Part shown: piece after piece, positions 14,401 through 20,318 of the stretch
How the letters are laid out: each line of letters starts with the position of its first letter
Position numbering within the stretch: the stretch's first letter is position 1
Source: Blastobasis lacticolella
Lineage: Eukaryota; Arthropoda; Insecta; Lepidoptera; Blastobasidae
Length of the DNA stretch: 64,000 nucleotides
Reading direction: 5' to 3'
NCBI GenBank assembly: GCA_905147135.1
Contig: LR990049.1
Span: 9,379,428 to 9,443,427 of the forward strand
The notes under the pieces: model-generated
Told to the model about the DNA's origin: nothing
Database searches by the model: none
What the model saw: the letters and a program-made list of their open reading frames with translations, nothing else
Made by a program: the position numbers and the translations under genes

Positions 14401-17400
14401 ATCATAGGTGCATAGTATAAAACAAAGTCGCTTTCCGCCGTTTGTCCCTATGTAAGTATCTGTGCACACTAAGGCCTTTTAAACTACGCCACGGCTTATA
14501 ATGCGGTTTTCAACAATAGAGTTATTCAAGAGGAAGGTTTTAAGTAAAAACTAAAGGGTAGGTAAGGGAGGGTAGGTAAGGGGTCGCGGAACAGGTGACG
14601 TTGATATCTTTATCTAATTTACATTAGGCTGAGACTGGTCCATTTTGGTTTCCGTTATTACTAGGACTTACTTACAGTAAAACTTTACAGTAAAGTATAA
14701 TTATACTTTACTGTACTCACTTTGGTTAAGGATGTAAGTGGGAACCGAATAAAGTACTGTCTATGTCTACATAGTATAAAACAAAGTCAGTCGCTTCCCA
14801 TCGTCAGCGTTTTTGCGTCATCGAATGCGGTTTTCAACAATAGATAGAGTGATTCAAGAGGCAGGTTTATTAAGCAAGAAAAAAGGTTTGGTACGGGTAA
14901 AGTAGGTGTACGTGAACGAAGTTGCGCCGGATCTACTAGTAATAAATAAACCGTAACGGGGCCTTAAATTGTTTCAACCTGTCTGCGATGCCCCAGAGGA
15001 AGACATTCGTCAACTTCGCTTCGTCAATGGTAAGGAGACACGCGCAACGAGTGATATTTTCTTCACTTACACCCGTTTCGGGGTAGCCGATCCTAATGGT
15101 TCCTTATTCGCCAGATTCCAAAATCGCCGGAGTCCGAACTTGTCCGAACTGTTGTTGTTGATAAACAGACACTCATGTTTTAATACCCCCTTTTATACGC
15201 GAGTTGCATAAACTACTATTCTCTTATAAAGTTAATAAAAAAAAATTGTTTTACTACCCTACCTATACATTTTTGCGGTAATCCAAGCATGTAAATATGA
15301 GAATCCGCGAATAAGGAACCATTCTATGAATTTTGGCTTGGCGAGTTAGGAATTGGACAAGTTCAGACTCCGAGTTCAGAATCCGGTGAATTTGGAATCC
15401 GGCGAGTTAAGAGTCCGACGAATATGGAATCCGGCGAATATGGAATCCGGCGAATAAGGAACCATTCGTCGATCCGTTATCGAGTGCCACAAGCTACGAT
15501 ACTGGTACCCACACCTCTTTCACTCTTCCGTATCTACACACATACACCACTACCAAGATCACGCACATCACATCTATACAGATGTATTTTCATCTTTTTC
15601 TTGGTGTCATGGCTTCTGCCAAGGTCTGCTCTCTTGTTTCATCCATTACCGCCTAACTTGAGTAGGGTGATTATCTACTGTATAAATCATCGCCTTCAAA
15701 GCAAAACAAAACTATCACACTACGGAAACTTACCGATTAAACGTCCCACTAACCATCTACCTAAATTGATAACAAGTACCAGTAGATATTGTCAAACTGA
15801 GATTGTTCAGCATATCTAACATTCCCTGTTTGTCATTTGCCGACTACATTTCAAACCGACTTAGTTCAGTTGAAAAGCTGGTACCATATCGCTGCGGCAA
15901 TGTTTCACATTCGCGCAAAAAGTTATAATGTGTCGATTTAAGTGGCCGCTCGTTGTTCGCCGCGGCTCTCACGGTTAACCACTAACGCATTAAAATATTC
16001 CTGCGGACAACCGCTAACACTCTGGCACACTCTGGTGCTGTAAAGTAGCTAACAACAGGCATTAACCTCGTGGTCCGTAACTTTTTATGCCTCATGTTGT
16101 CTTTAGTGAAATTATTTGTCGTAAACAGCTCGTAACCCGCAAGAACTTTGCAGTAACAAGTTTCGCCTTTTTAAAGGGAAAGTTCTTTGTTCAACTTAAA
16201 TTAATTTGTGAGGTAGTAAAGGTGATAATGTAGTTTGACTTTCTTAATAATTAGACAATATGAATTGTCCCTATTTTGTATTAGCAACCCTAAGTGGTGA
16301 CTTAACCCTCCTCCACATTAGTGGAGGATTTTGCCATAATCTCTCAATCCTTATTTAGTATTTATTAAATTCACAGTTTCCCTTTTTTCTTCAATCTTTA
16401 AATGCATAATAAACTAAACATTTATGTACCTTGCTTTAGCTTTGTACCTATATACCCTTCTCCGCCGGGAATAGAGCTCAGGCAATTGTAAACCAAGGTC
16501 TTCCAATGGGTACCGTCTCGGGTCTGATTGAACAGTTTTGTGTAGGTACCCCTTATTTTCATATTTAAAAAATTGGAAAATAAGGAGTCGTCATTCAATC
16601 TTCTGAAACAAAAATCTTAACTAATCCCTTTTGTTACCAGGTCCACAACAAGAACCAGGAGGTACACAAGAATCTGCGACGCAACAAGCCCGGTATCAGG
16701 CTGCAGGAAGTTCAGCGTCCCCCTGAGGAGTACCGACCACCGCCAGGGTTCACCTTGGTGCCAGCCATACTGCGTGGACAGCCCACCCAAGTCGAACAGG
16801 ATGCTAGCCGCCTCTCTAGGTAATTGGTTTCACTGCTACCATCAAACTAAAACTACAAATACGGGAATGAATTGTCAACGTGACAAAAACGTCTGTGGTA
16901 TGCATAGCGTAAAGGTCCCACTAATCCCAATACAATGATTGCATACAAAGGTATTGTCCTATTCAGCCTTTTCTTACGACTAATGGACGTTTTCACTAAA
17001 CTTAGGAATCGCCTAAGTTCTGTCTTAACTAGTTTTTATCCAATCAGCAACGTCCAAATTGAGAAAAGAAAGAACTTAGCCGATTCCTAAGTTTAGTGAA
17101 AACGGCAATAAGTAACTATTTCTCCTTTCCTGCTTTCTTTGGAACTTGGATCGCTCAGTCCATCACCAGAATTTTTGGAGGCTTTCTCAAGGCCCTGGGA
17201 TGATCCTTTAGTGAGTAAAGAATGTAAAATAAGACCTTCCAGGTTAGTTAAATGTTTATGTGGATGTCCTAATAGGTAGAACTGTTGCTTGGATCTACGT
17301 AGCTTCAGATTGTTTTATTTATAAGGTCGTGAAAAGTTGACAATGTTTTGCTGAACTCGCATTTGTTATTTCAGATACAATAACAGTGCAGATCACAACG

Positions 17401-18305
17401 GTCCCGAGGATAGACACTTGCAGCCGAACCAGAACTGGCAGAACCTGCCTTGCAGCAGGCAGTGTGGCGGCCTGGTCAGGTATGAATTTGAGAATAACTA
17501 TACCAAGTTCTGGCCGTAATTGTAATACATTTTTATATTCTGTTTGATGCATGCTGTTACCGGGATGCAGGGATAATGGGTGAGCATTTTTCGTAGAGGT
17601 AGAGTTTCGCTATTTGCTCATAGATTAGATTTATAACGAATATTTATTATTTCTAATTGTCCTTTTCTTCTATGGTCCTTTCAATTTCATCGTGGTTTAC
17701 AAATGTAAATGAAATCATGACGTATTTCAATGTATCTTAATATGAAACATAGACGCTTATTTTAAACTACGCAACGGATTATAAATACTATATCCTATCT
17801 CCGAAAGGTTTAAATGTATAACCCCGAGAAAACCTGTGCGAAGCCGGGGTGGGTCGCTAGAATGTTACCTTCAACATATAAATATAATAAATAACGACGT
17901 TTTGAAATCAAATCATATCTATGATAATAATTTATTATCTTCGTCGACAGCAACAAGATCCACGAGTTAGTCCGCCAAGCCCAGAAGACGGGGACGCCGC
18001 CGAAATCTGCATACAACCCGTACGATCCAGAGTCGGACTTGAGGAAGATCCTGCGGAACTCGCCTGAGATCCTCGCTACTCCAGTTTTCAGCTCGGATGA
18101 TGATTATACAGACGGACCGTTCAGGTTCAAGCAACTCCTCAGGCCAACTTTAGGGCCTACAGAAAGCCTCCGAAAGAGAAAGGTCAGGAACACATCTGGC
18201 CAAAGCCCATGGATGTCAGACAGCTCTCAGGACAGCCTGAGCTCCAAACAGCCATTCTTTAACAAGCGACGCCCGCAAATCAGTATGGGTGTTTATTACA
18301 ATTGA
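2283..18305 (+). CDS. Myo3 (ninaC family): Class III myosin (kinase-motor-IQ-tail), MYO3A/MYO3B/NinaC family, 20 coding exons
   Basis: Coding exons: 2283-2447, 5010-5165, 5606-5887, 5976-6278, 6359-6640, 6771-6959, 7693-7895, 8538-8718, 9423-9570, 10193-10403, 10488-10783, 10965-11257, 11502-11776, 11861-12026, 12427-12643, 12730-12867, 14235-14383, 16641-16819, 17375-17479, 17951-18305. All introns are GT-AG and all phases agree. The 4,293 coding bases encode 1,430 residues, within the family range. Domain order: Ser/Thr kinase (1-300), linker, myosin motor (344-1050), three IQ motifs, Pro-rich linker, actin-binding-like tail. Kinase K55, HRD D156, DFG D174, P-loop GESGAGKT (437-444) and switch II DIFGFE (717-722) are all intact. 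Class III myosins are plus-end actin motors in actin protrusions and photoreceptor microvilli, and their kinase regulates the motor. The kinase and motor read closer to vertebrate MYO3A than to my recollection of Drosophila NinaC. The exon model is inferred by eye, without transcripts. Confidence 0.96.
2541..2695 (+). repeat. Dispersed repeat, copy 1 (partner at 14610-14765)
   Basis: The stretch containing GAGACTGGTCCATTT, GGTTAAGGATGTAA and GGAACCGAATAAA occurs again in the same orientation in intron 17 of the same gene. The family is unknown to me. Confidence 0.6.
2708..2727. repeat. GATA microsatellite
   Basis: Five tandem TAGA/GATA units. Confidence 0.9.
3035..3130 (+). repeat. LINE 3' end fragment with GATGAT tail
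   Basis: GGGGGACGCCTATGCCCATCAGTGGGCG, translating as [11 protein letters not shown], followed by TGATGATGATAG, is the usual end of a lepidopteran non-LTR retrotransposon. Only this short end is left. Confidence 0.6.
3865..4155. repeat. Lepidopteran dispersed repeat (GCGGACG..CGCGGGCAAAAG end), copy 1
   Basis: It shares long collinear stretches with 55575-55945, including AGTTTGG then TCCAACTTAAA, GGTAGAACCAAAGATATA and ACTAGCTTTCATACATT. It ends with GTCGCGGGCAAAAGATAG, a motif common in lepidopteran genomes. Confidence 0.65.
5010..5165 (+). CDS. Myo3 (ninaC family): Myosin III exon 2: kinase helix C and gatekeeper region
   Basis: Encodes residues 56-107, phase 0 at both ends. An acidic stretch IEEIEEEF carries the helix-C glutamate (about E70), followed by [13 protein letters not shown], which matches the HPNLPEF/HPNVVRF block of class III myosin kinases, and then QIWFVME, the gatekeeper strand that runs into the hinge. 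Confidence 0.95.
5212..5345. repeat. Lepidopteran retroelement fragment (TTCCACCATCTTATTC..GCCGCCAAGCAGCAATG)
   Basis: Recognisable as a common lepidopteran repeat fragment inside intron 2 of the myosin gene. Related pieces occur near 22466-22520, 52900-53100 and 57060-57150, but these are too decayed to align by eye with confidence. Confidence 0.4.
5606..5887 (+). CDS. Myo3 (ninaC family): Myosin III exon 3: kinase catalytic and activation loops
   Basis: Encodes residues 108-201. It begins [10 protein letters not shown] after the hinge. HRDVKGHN supplies the catalytic aspartate D156, K158 and N161; VDFGVS supplies the metal-binding D174; [15 protein letters not shown] is a full activation segment with the likely regulatory threonine near T190. 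All catalytic residues are present, so an active kinase is predicted. The kinase resembles vertebrate MYO3 and the Ste20 group more than Drosophila NinaC. Confidence 0.96.
5976..6278 (+). CDS. Myo3 (ninaC family): Myosin III exon 4: kinase C-lobe
   Basis: Encodes residues 202-302. It starts [20 protein letters not shown] and continues with [14 protein letters not shown] and [15 protein letters not shown], all strongly conserved in class III myosin kinases. It ends near the last kinase helix ([13 protein letters not shown]). Phase 0 at both ends. Confidence 0.96.
6359..6640 (+). CDS. Myo3 (ninaC family): Myosin III exon 5: kinase-motor linker and start of motor
   Basis: Encodes residues 303-396. 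About 40 basic residues ([13 protein letters not shown].. onwards) link the kinase to the motor. The motor then begins [12 protein letters not shown] and includes [16 protein letters not shown], the myosin head N-terminal signature. In vertebrate MYO3A this linker lies next to autophosphorylation sites; here it is rich in Lys, Arg and Ser. Confidence 0.95.
6771..6959 (+). CDS. Myo3 (ninaC family): Myosin III exon 6: motor P-loop
   Basis: Encodes residues 397-459. It contains [15 protein letters not shown] and the canonical myosin P-loop [10 protein letters not shown] (437-446), predicting ATP binding by the motor. This differs from my recollection of Drosophila NinaC, whose P-loop is divergent. 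Confidence 0.96.
6960..7692. other. Myosin III intron 6
   Basis: A 0.73 kb AT-rich intron. The open frame on the opposite strand (7275-7775) shows no family motif and overlaps real exon 7, so I treat it as chance. No repeat is recognised. Confidence 0.6.
7693..7895 (+). CDS. Myo3 (ninaC family): Myosin III exon 7: switch I
   Basis: Encodes residues 460-527. It includes [14 protein letters not shown] and the switch I segment NSSRFGKY (about 489-496). The exon ends with two bases of a split leucine codon (GCT TT|GTGAGT), completed by the next exon. Confidence 0.96.
7941..8155 (+). repeat. tRNA-derived SINE, family A, copy 1
   Basis: The head has a pol III B-box-like GGTTCGATTCCCGG inside a tRNA-like arm, followed by a body shared with 29937-30153 (GCAGAAATTGAAA.., GTTATCTAGCACTCATA.., ATGGCTCTGT..). 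It lies in intron 7 of the myosin gene in the sense direction. Confidence 0.8.
8538..8718 (+). CDS. Myo3 (ninaC family): Myosin III exon 8: upper 50K, NFHIFYY block
   Basis: Encodes residues 527-587. [15 protein letters not shown] is the conserved block after switch I. The first base completes the split Leu codon of the previous exon, which fixes the acceptor at TTCCCCAG/A. It ends AFK|GTACGA in phase 0. Confidence 0.95.
8776..9022 (-). repeat. 246-bp-class retroposon (GATGAT tail), copy 1
   Basis: Minus-strand copy in intron 8 of the myosin gene. Shared blocks are ATCTCCACGCTTGGCAGG, CTAGATCTTTTGCCTC, GTCGCCTTGTACGACA and GTGTAAGGGGTTGGTGCTATT. The tail is a CAT/ATC microsatellite on this strand. 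Other copies: 13603-13851, 21931-22208 and 41299-41544. Confidence 0.8.
9423..9570 (+). CDS. Myo3 (ninaC family): Myosin III exon 9: [14 protein letters not shown] block
   Basis: Encodes residues 588-637. [20 protein letters not shown] and HLGDIEF correspond to the well-conserved myosin head helix between switch I and the cardiomyopathy-loop region. It ends in phase 1. Confidence 0.95.
9571..10192. other. Myosin III intron 9, with MITE remnant
   Basis: The intron contains a diverged copy (about 9875-9980) of the 16990-17102 MITE (TTTTTAGCCAATCAGCAACGTCCAAATTGAG shared), a fragment ending in GATGATGATG near 9690-9785, and a small hairpin around 10088-10116 (ACAACAATG / CATTGTTGT arms). Confidence 0.6.
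10193..10403 (+). CDS. Myo3 (ninaC family): Myosin III exon 10: TEDS region
   Basis: Encodes residues 637-707. Counting 16 residues before the RDATAR block (the DALAK equivalent) puts a glutamate (of RGETI) at the TEDS position, so the cardiomyopathy loop is predicted not to need phosphorylation. The text [14 protein letters not shown] matches the MYO3A CVVTRGETIIR block. Confidence 0.94.
10488..10783 (+). CDS. Myo3 (ninaC family): Myosin III exon 11: switch II and relay helix
   Basis: Encodes residues 707-806. It carries [14 protein letters not shown] with switch II (717-722), the relay helix [20 protein letters not shown], and [13 protein letters not shown]. It ends in phase 1. Each of these motifs is close to its vertebrate MYO3A counterpart. 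Confidence 0.97.
10965..11257 (+). CDS. Myo3 (ninaC family): Myosin III exon 12: lower 50K and loop 2
   Basis: Encodes residues 806-903. [22 protein letters not shown] is the conserved actin-interface block, and CPITKTGNL leads into loop 2. Here loop 2 is a Ser/Asp-rich insert, shorter and less basic than in MYO3A, which may change actin affinity (inference). Confidence 0.95.
11502..11776 (+). CDS. Myo3 (ninaC family): Myosin III exon 13: actin-binding helix-loop-helix and SH1 helix
   Basis: Encodes residues 904-995. [20 protein letters not shown] and RCLKPN are the actin-binding and nucleotide-communicating blocks; [20 protein letters not shown] is the SH helix region. It ends with a split Arg codon (AG|GTACGA). 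Confidence 0.96.
11861..12026 (+). CDS. Myo3 (ninaC family): Myosin III exon 14: converter
   Basis: Encodes residues 995-1050. [25 protein letters not shown] is the converter and start of the lever arm, near-identical in pattern to MYO3A. It ends in phase 0 before the IQ neck. Confidence 0.96.
12278..12409 (+). repeat. LINE 3' end (..TGTCTGGAAGAGATC..GTGCAATAAAG), copy 1
   Basis: It shares TTGTCTGGAAGAGATC and a terminal GTGTGCAATAAAG with 56064-56200 and, more weakly, 59105-59230. This is the usual end of a lepidopteran non-LTR element. It lies only about 17 bases upstream of the acceptor of the IQ exon. Confidence 0.65.
12427..12643 (+). CDS. Myo3 (ninaC family): Myosin III exon 15: neck with IQ motifs 1 and 2
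   Basis: Encodes residues 1051-1123. [12 protein letters not shown] (about 1057-1068) and [13 protein letters not shown] (about 1084-1096) fit the calmodulin/light-chain-binding IQ consensus. A charged Gln/Arg/Glu-rich helix follows ([15 protein letters not shown]). The donor could be at 12643 or, two bases later, within GTGTGT; 12643 keeps the frame with the next exon. Confidence 0.92.
12730..12867 (+). CDS. Myo3 (ninaC family): Myosin III exon 16: acidic linker and start of IQ3
   Basis: Encodes residues 1123-1169. A Lys-rich then Glu-rich low-complexity linker ([14 protein letters not shown]) runs into AAVIIQS, the first half of the third IQ motif, which is split by the intron between this exon and the next. 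Confidence 0.9.
13398..13602. repeat. Local tandem duplication, period about 121 bp
   Basis: GTTCTTCCATAGTTAATCTTTTAGC at 13430 and GTTCTGCCATAGTTCATCTTTTAGC at 13551 are the clearest matching blocks. Each is followed by a GATTCTTTAAT segment. The first unit continues into TAGTTCCAGACGTCC, which resembles the acceptor and start of exon 17 (CCCCAG/ACTTCC). Confidence 0.65.
13603..13851 (-). mobile_element. 246-bp-class retroposon, copy 2, with target duplication
   Basis: A full-length-looking minus-strand copy (CATAATCTCCACGCTCGGCAGG, CTAGATCTTTTACCTC, GTGTAAGGGGTTGGTGCTATT). Both sides carry GCTGATTCTTTAATCAT (13588-13604 and 13852-13868), a target-site duplication. Confidence 0.8.
13869..14200 (-). 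mobile_element. tRNA-derived SINE, family B, full copy
   Basis: On the minus strand the element starts at about 14200 with a tRNA-like head (AGTAGCCGGGCGGTTGAGTA, an A-box-like segment, and GGTTCGAATCCC, a B box) and ends in GATGATGATGGGATGAT. The body carries GATGGTAGTCGCTCCACTGG and GGTGAGGGAAAACATCGTGA. Flanking GCTGATTCTT(T/C)AAT copies mark its target duplication. Confidence 0.85.
14235..14383 (+). CDS. Myo3 (ninaC family): Myosin III exon 17: end of IQ3 and proline-rich linker
   Basis: Encodes residues 1169-1218. [11 protein letters not shown] completes IQ3; the join [16 protein letters not shown] matches the MYO3A AAVFIQSKYRGYKRR block. A proline/alanine-rich GC-rich tract ([14 protein letters not shown]) and a Gln-rich segment follow. 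Its donor is duplicated 211 bases downstream by a retroposon insertion. Confidence 0.92.
14406..14583 (+). mobile_element. TAGTATAAAACAAAGTCGC-type repeat inserted at an exon end
   Basis: The insert begins CATAGTATAAAACAAAGTCGC and ends in GGTAGG/GGTAAGG-rich sequence. It is flanked by exact copies of TCGCGGAACAGGTGACGTTG (14373-14392 and 14584-14603), so the duplicated target spans the last 11 bases of exon 17 and its splice donor. A related copy is at 14770-14945, an interrupted one at 41215-41750, and a partial at 17755-17865. Confidence 0.7.
14610..14765 (+). repeat. Dispersed repeat, copy 2 (partner at 2541-2695)
   Basis: Contains GAGACTGGTCCATTTTGGTTTC, a short inverted TTTACAGTAAAGT-type repeat, TTTACTGTACTCAC and GGTTAAGGATGTAAGTGGGAACCGAATAAAG. 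Same orientation as the copy in intron 1. Confidence 0.6.
14770..14945 (+). repeat. TAGTATAAAACAAAGTC-type repeat, second copy in intron 17
   Basis: ACATAGTATAAAACAAAGTCAG, ATGCGGTTTTCAACAATAGA and GTGATTCAAGAGGCAGGTTT match 14406-14583 in order. Confidence 0.65.
15095..15466. repeat. Inverted repeat enclosing a 16-bp minisatellite
   Basis: AATGGTTCCTTATTCGCC.. (15095-15119) is the inverted match of ..GGCGAATAAGGAACCATT (15442-15466), one mismatch in 25. The right arm is the end of a five-unit 16-bp array at 15379-15458 (unit GAATCCGGCGAATATG). Inside lies a half copy (15160-15219) of the foldback element also found at 39053-39189. Confidence 0.75.
15470..16640. other. Rest of myosin III intron 17
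   Basis: About 1.2 kb with no recognised gene. Open frames here lack family motifs. A GTGGAGGATTTTGCCATAATCTC fragment near 16318 looks like a piece of the 246-bp-class retroposon. Confidence 0.5.
16641..16819 (+). CDS. Myo3 (ninaC family): Myosin III exon 18: tail
   Basis: Encodes residues 1219-1278. It is tail sequence rich in Asn, Arg and Pro ([31 protein letters not shown]). I cannot assign a named domain. It is accepted because the phase, splice signals and codon-like base use fit its neighbours. Confidence 0.85.
16990..17102. mobile_element. MITE with 32-bp terminal inverted repeats
   Basis: TTTTCACTAAACTTAGGAAT.. (16990-17021) is the reverse complement of 17071-17102 with one mismatch. 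It encloses TTAACTAGTTTTTATCCAAT and CAGCAACGTCCAAATTGAG. It is 113 bp long, has no coding capacity, and lies in intron 18 of the myosin gene. A decayed relative lies at 9875-9980. Confidence 0.85.
17375..17479 (+). CDS. Myo3 (ninaC family): Myosin III exon 19: tail
   Basis: Encodes residues 1278-1313. It is a short polar segment rich in Asn, Gln and Cys ([16 protein letters not shown] onwards). The exon is bounded by TTATTTCAG and GTATGA and keeps the frame between exons 18 and 20. There is no domain match, and it may be alternatively spliced because it can be removed without changing frame (105 bases). Confidence 0.75.
17755..17865 (+). repeat. Fragment of the TAGTATAAAACAAAG-type repeat
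   Basis: AAACTACGCAACGGATTATAAA and GGGGTGGGTCGCTAG are blocks usual in this lepidopteran repeat. Partial copy in intron 19, 85 bases before the last exon. Confidence 0.45.
17951..18305 (+). CDS. Myo3 (ninaC family): Myosin III exon 20: C-terminal tail with actin-binding-like motifs
   Basis: Encodes residues 1313-1430 and the TGA stop. Two segments resemble the NPYDFRRLLRKTSQR core of MYO3A tail homology domain [18 protein letters not shown] (about 1335-1350) and [10 protein letters not shown] (about 1370-1379). An acidic SSDDDY patch lies between them and a basic LRKRKVR follows. In vertebrates this domain binds actin and helps place MYO3A at protrusion tips. The protein ends GVYYN, which is not a class I PDZ ligand. 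Confidence 0.9.
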
Positions 18306-18334
18306 GTATACGATCGTGTTTTAATACTATTTTT

Positions 18335-18340
18335 AATAAA
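18335..18340 (+). terminator. Poly(A) signal of the myosin III gene
   Basis: AATAAA lies 30 bases after the stop codon, giving a very short 3' untranslated region. Another AATAAA at 19330-19335 could serve a longer transcript. Confidence 0.6.
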
Positions 18341-19554
18341 TTGTTTGCTTTGGTTAAATATGTCATACGATAAAAAGAACATGACGTTGGCAAACAAAAT
18401 ATTTGATCAACAAAGATGCAGGGTTCACAAGCGATACCTTAGATATTTTGTGATTCTGCTGTACGTTTTACTAGCCTTGATTTTTCGACTGAAGCCGAGA
18501 CGAAATTTCAACAATCAGTAATATCCTAAGTAAGTTTAAATATAGGCATTAGGTAATTACTAGAAAGTGTATCGTTCGTAAATAGTACAGTTATTCCAAA
18601 ATCCTTGTTGACATTACTTTAAATTTTGTAAACGTTGAATTATATTTAGACTCCTATATATTTTATGCTAACCGCCAAAGTCCTTGTTTATTTAACTACC
18701 AACTTGTTTTGTTGTGTTAATGTTTCTTATATCTATTGTTTTTGATGAATTATTTTTCGTAGTTTGGTAAAGTTTGTCAGTATTATTAAGTTACATGTGT
18801 AAAGTAACACTATGTAATGTATGGGAGGTAATACCTACATCGTATACCTAACCTACATTTGTAATCAGTAGTTTTATTCTTGTGTAACAGGAATTAACTA
18901 AGTATTAATTATTATTCAGTAGAGTTGAAATTGGATCATGGTCAAGGAGGACCCCGGTCTCTCGTGCGCGAGAACTGAACCGGGACATTAACGCCAAGAT
19001 GTTTTTTTTAATTCTATTATTAAGTAGAGTGGAAGCATACCTTTTTAAGTAGGTAACTACATTTTATTATTTTTACACCCAACGACCCAACGTTTCGGCA
19101 TGGCTGTAAATTGTTGATAGTAGATGCATCTGCCATTCTATTCATAGGAATTTGTATAATTATAAAATAACATAAGTACTTTAACATTTTGATTGTAAAA
19201 AAAATAGGTAAGTTTCAAGTTTTGTTGTGCTTAATTTAATCATTGACAAAGTTTGTGATAATGTGCCAATGATTACACATAAGAATATTTACCGACTACC
19301 TAGTTGTTTTGTGTGGATAGGTGAAGATGAATAAAGTTACATTCCATATTATTTGTTTCGTTTTCTTTTAACTATGCACCTTACAGTGCAGCTAGTCATA
19401 GGGAACCGAACCACGTTGTAAATCTAACAGAAACGCCTACCTGACTTCGGGTTTGTAATTACGGCTGCCTACGAAAACTAATAAATAGACCGCTGCTAAC
19501 AATTTTAAAAAGTCGTAGCGTAGCGAATAGTAACAGCAACGTGTCGTGTTTACG
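18341..19554. other. Intergenic region between myosin III and alpha-catulin
   Basis: About 1.2 kb, AT-rich, with no gene. It carries a SINE family B fragment (18932-19001) and an AATAAA at 19330. Distal myosin 3' sequence and distal alpha-catulin promoter elements could both lie here. Confidence 0.6.
18932..19001 (+). repeat. tRNA-derived SINE, family B, 3' fragment
   Basis: ATCATGGTCAAGGAGGACCC and CGAGAACTGAACCGGGACATTAACGCCAAGATG match the 3' part of the family B element in the sense direction. Confidence 0.65.
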
Positions 19555-19668
19555 TCCGGGCGGCGGCGGGGGCGCGGGGCGGGCGGCGCCACGTGACGGC
19601 GCGCGGCGGCCAATGGCGTCCCGGCCGCGGGCTGCGCGCGCACCCGCGCAGTCGCGCGCGCGGCAGCC

Positions 19669-19755
19669 ATGGCAGCCGCTGGCCTGCCGGAGAGCTACGT
19701 CTCACAAATAAAAACCCGATCCATCGAGAGAACTCTGCTCCCACTCATTAAGCAG
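19669..19755 (+). CDS. CTNNAL1 orthologue (alpha-catulin): Alpha-catulin exon 1 (N-terminus)
   Basis: Encodes 29 residues, MAAAGLPESYVSQ then IKTRSIERTLLPLIKQ, and ends at donor CAG/GTACGC in phase 0. The IKTRS(I/V)E(R/Q)TLLPL block is the conserved start of alpha-catulin, a vinculin/alpha-catenin-family scaffold known to bind a Rho guanine-exchange factor and dystrobrevin-type complexes and, in nematodes, to place BK channels in muscle. The ATG has G at -3 and +4. An in-frame TGA at 19594-19596 closes the frame above it. An out-of-frame ATG at 19613 opens an overlapping upstream frame if transcription starts before it. Confidence 0.88.
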
Positions 19756-20318
19756 GTACGCCATGCATGCCATGTCCCTCAGCCTCCTGCTGGCTGGCGG
19801 CTCCCATACTCTTGCAAATTTACGCTGCACGTCCCCGCTGAATAGAGTCGACGGCCTCTCCTCGCTGACGCCGTGTCTAATCTCTGACGATAAACTGCAG
19901 CTTTACGCGCTATCTAAAATAGTATTTTATTTTTAGCATGGCCGCCTCCTAAAATCATCAAACGCGTCACGGACGTATTTGCCACGTCAAATGACGTTTC
20001 GTTTAGAATTTCCCGCCCACGTCAACTATCTGTTGCATCAGCTCGCGTCGCCGCAGTAGAAGTGAGGAGAATGGCGCCCCTTTTGAATGAGTTCGGCCTT
20101 CGCAATACTTGCCAAATTCGGTCGTCGTAGTGTTTTAGTTTTGTTTGGTGAGCATATTCTCACTAAATAAATCGATAATTATGTAGAGCCTCAAATTGTC
20201 AATTCAGAAAAGTATCTCAGAAAAGGTTATCGGTAACGGTTCGGTGGGCCACGTGGAGTGTAGGGGGTGCGAAATGTGTGGTGCGCGGGCGGGGCGGCGG
20301 GCGGGCGGGCCGGATCGA

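Noticed and set aside
15424..15819. 131-residue open frame in myosin intron 17
   Set aside because: It begins inside the 16-bp minisatellite and shows only low-complexity sequence; the flanking exons join in frame without it.
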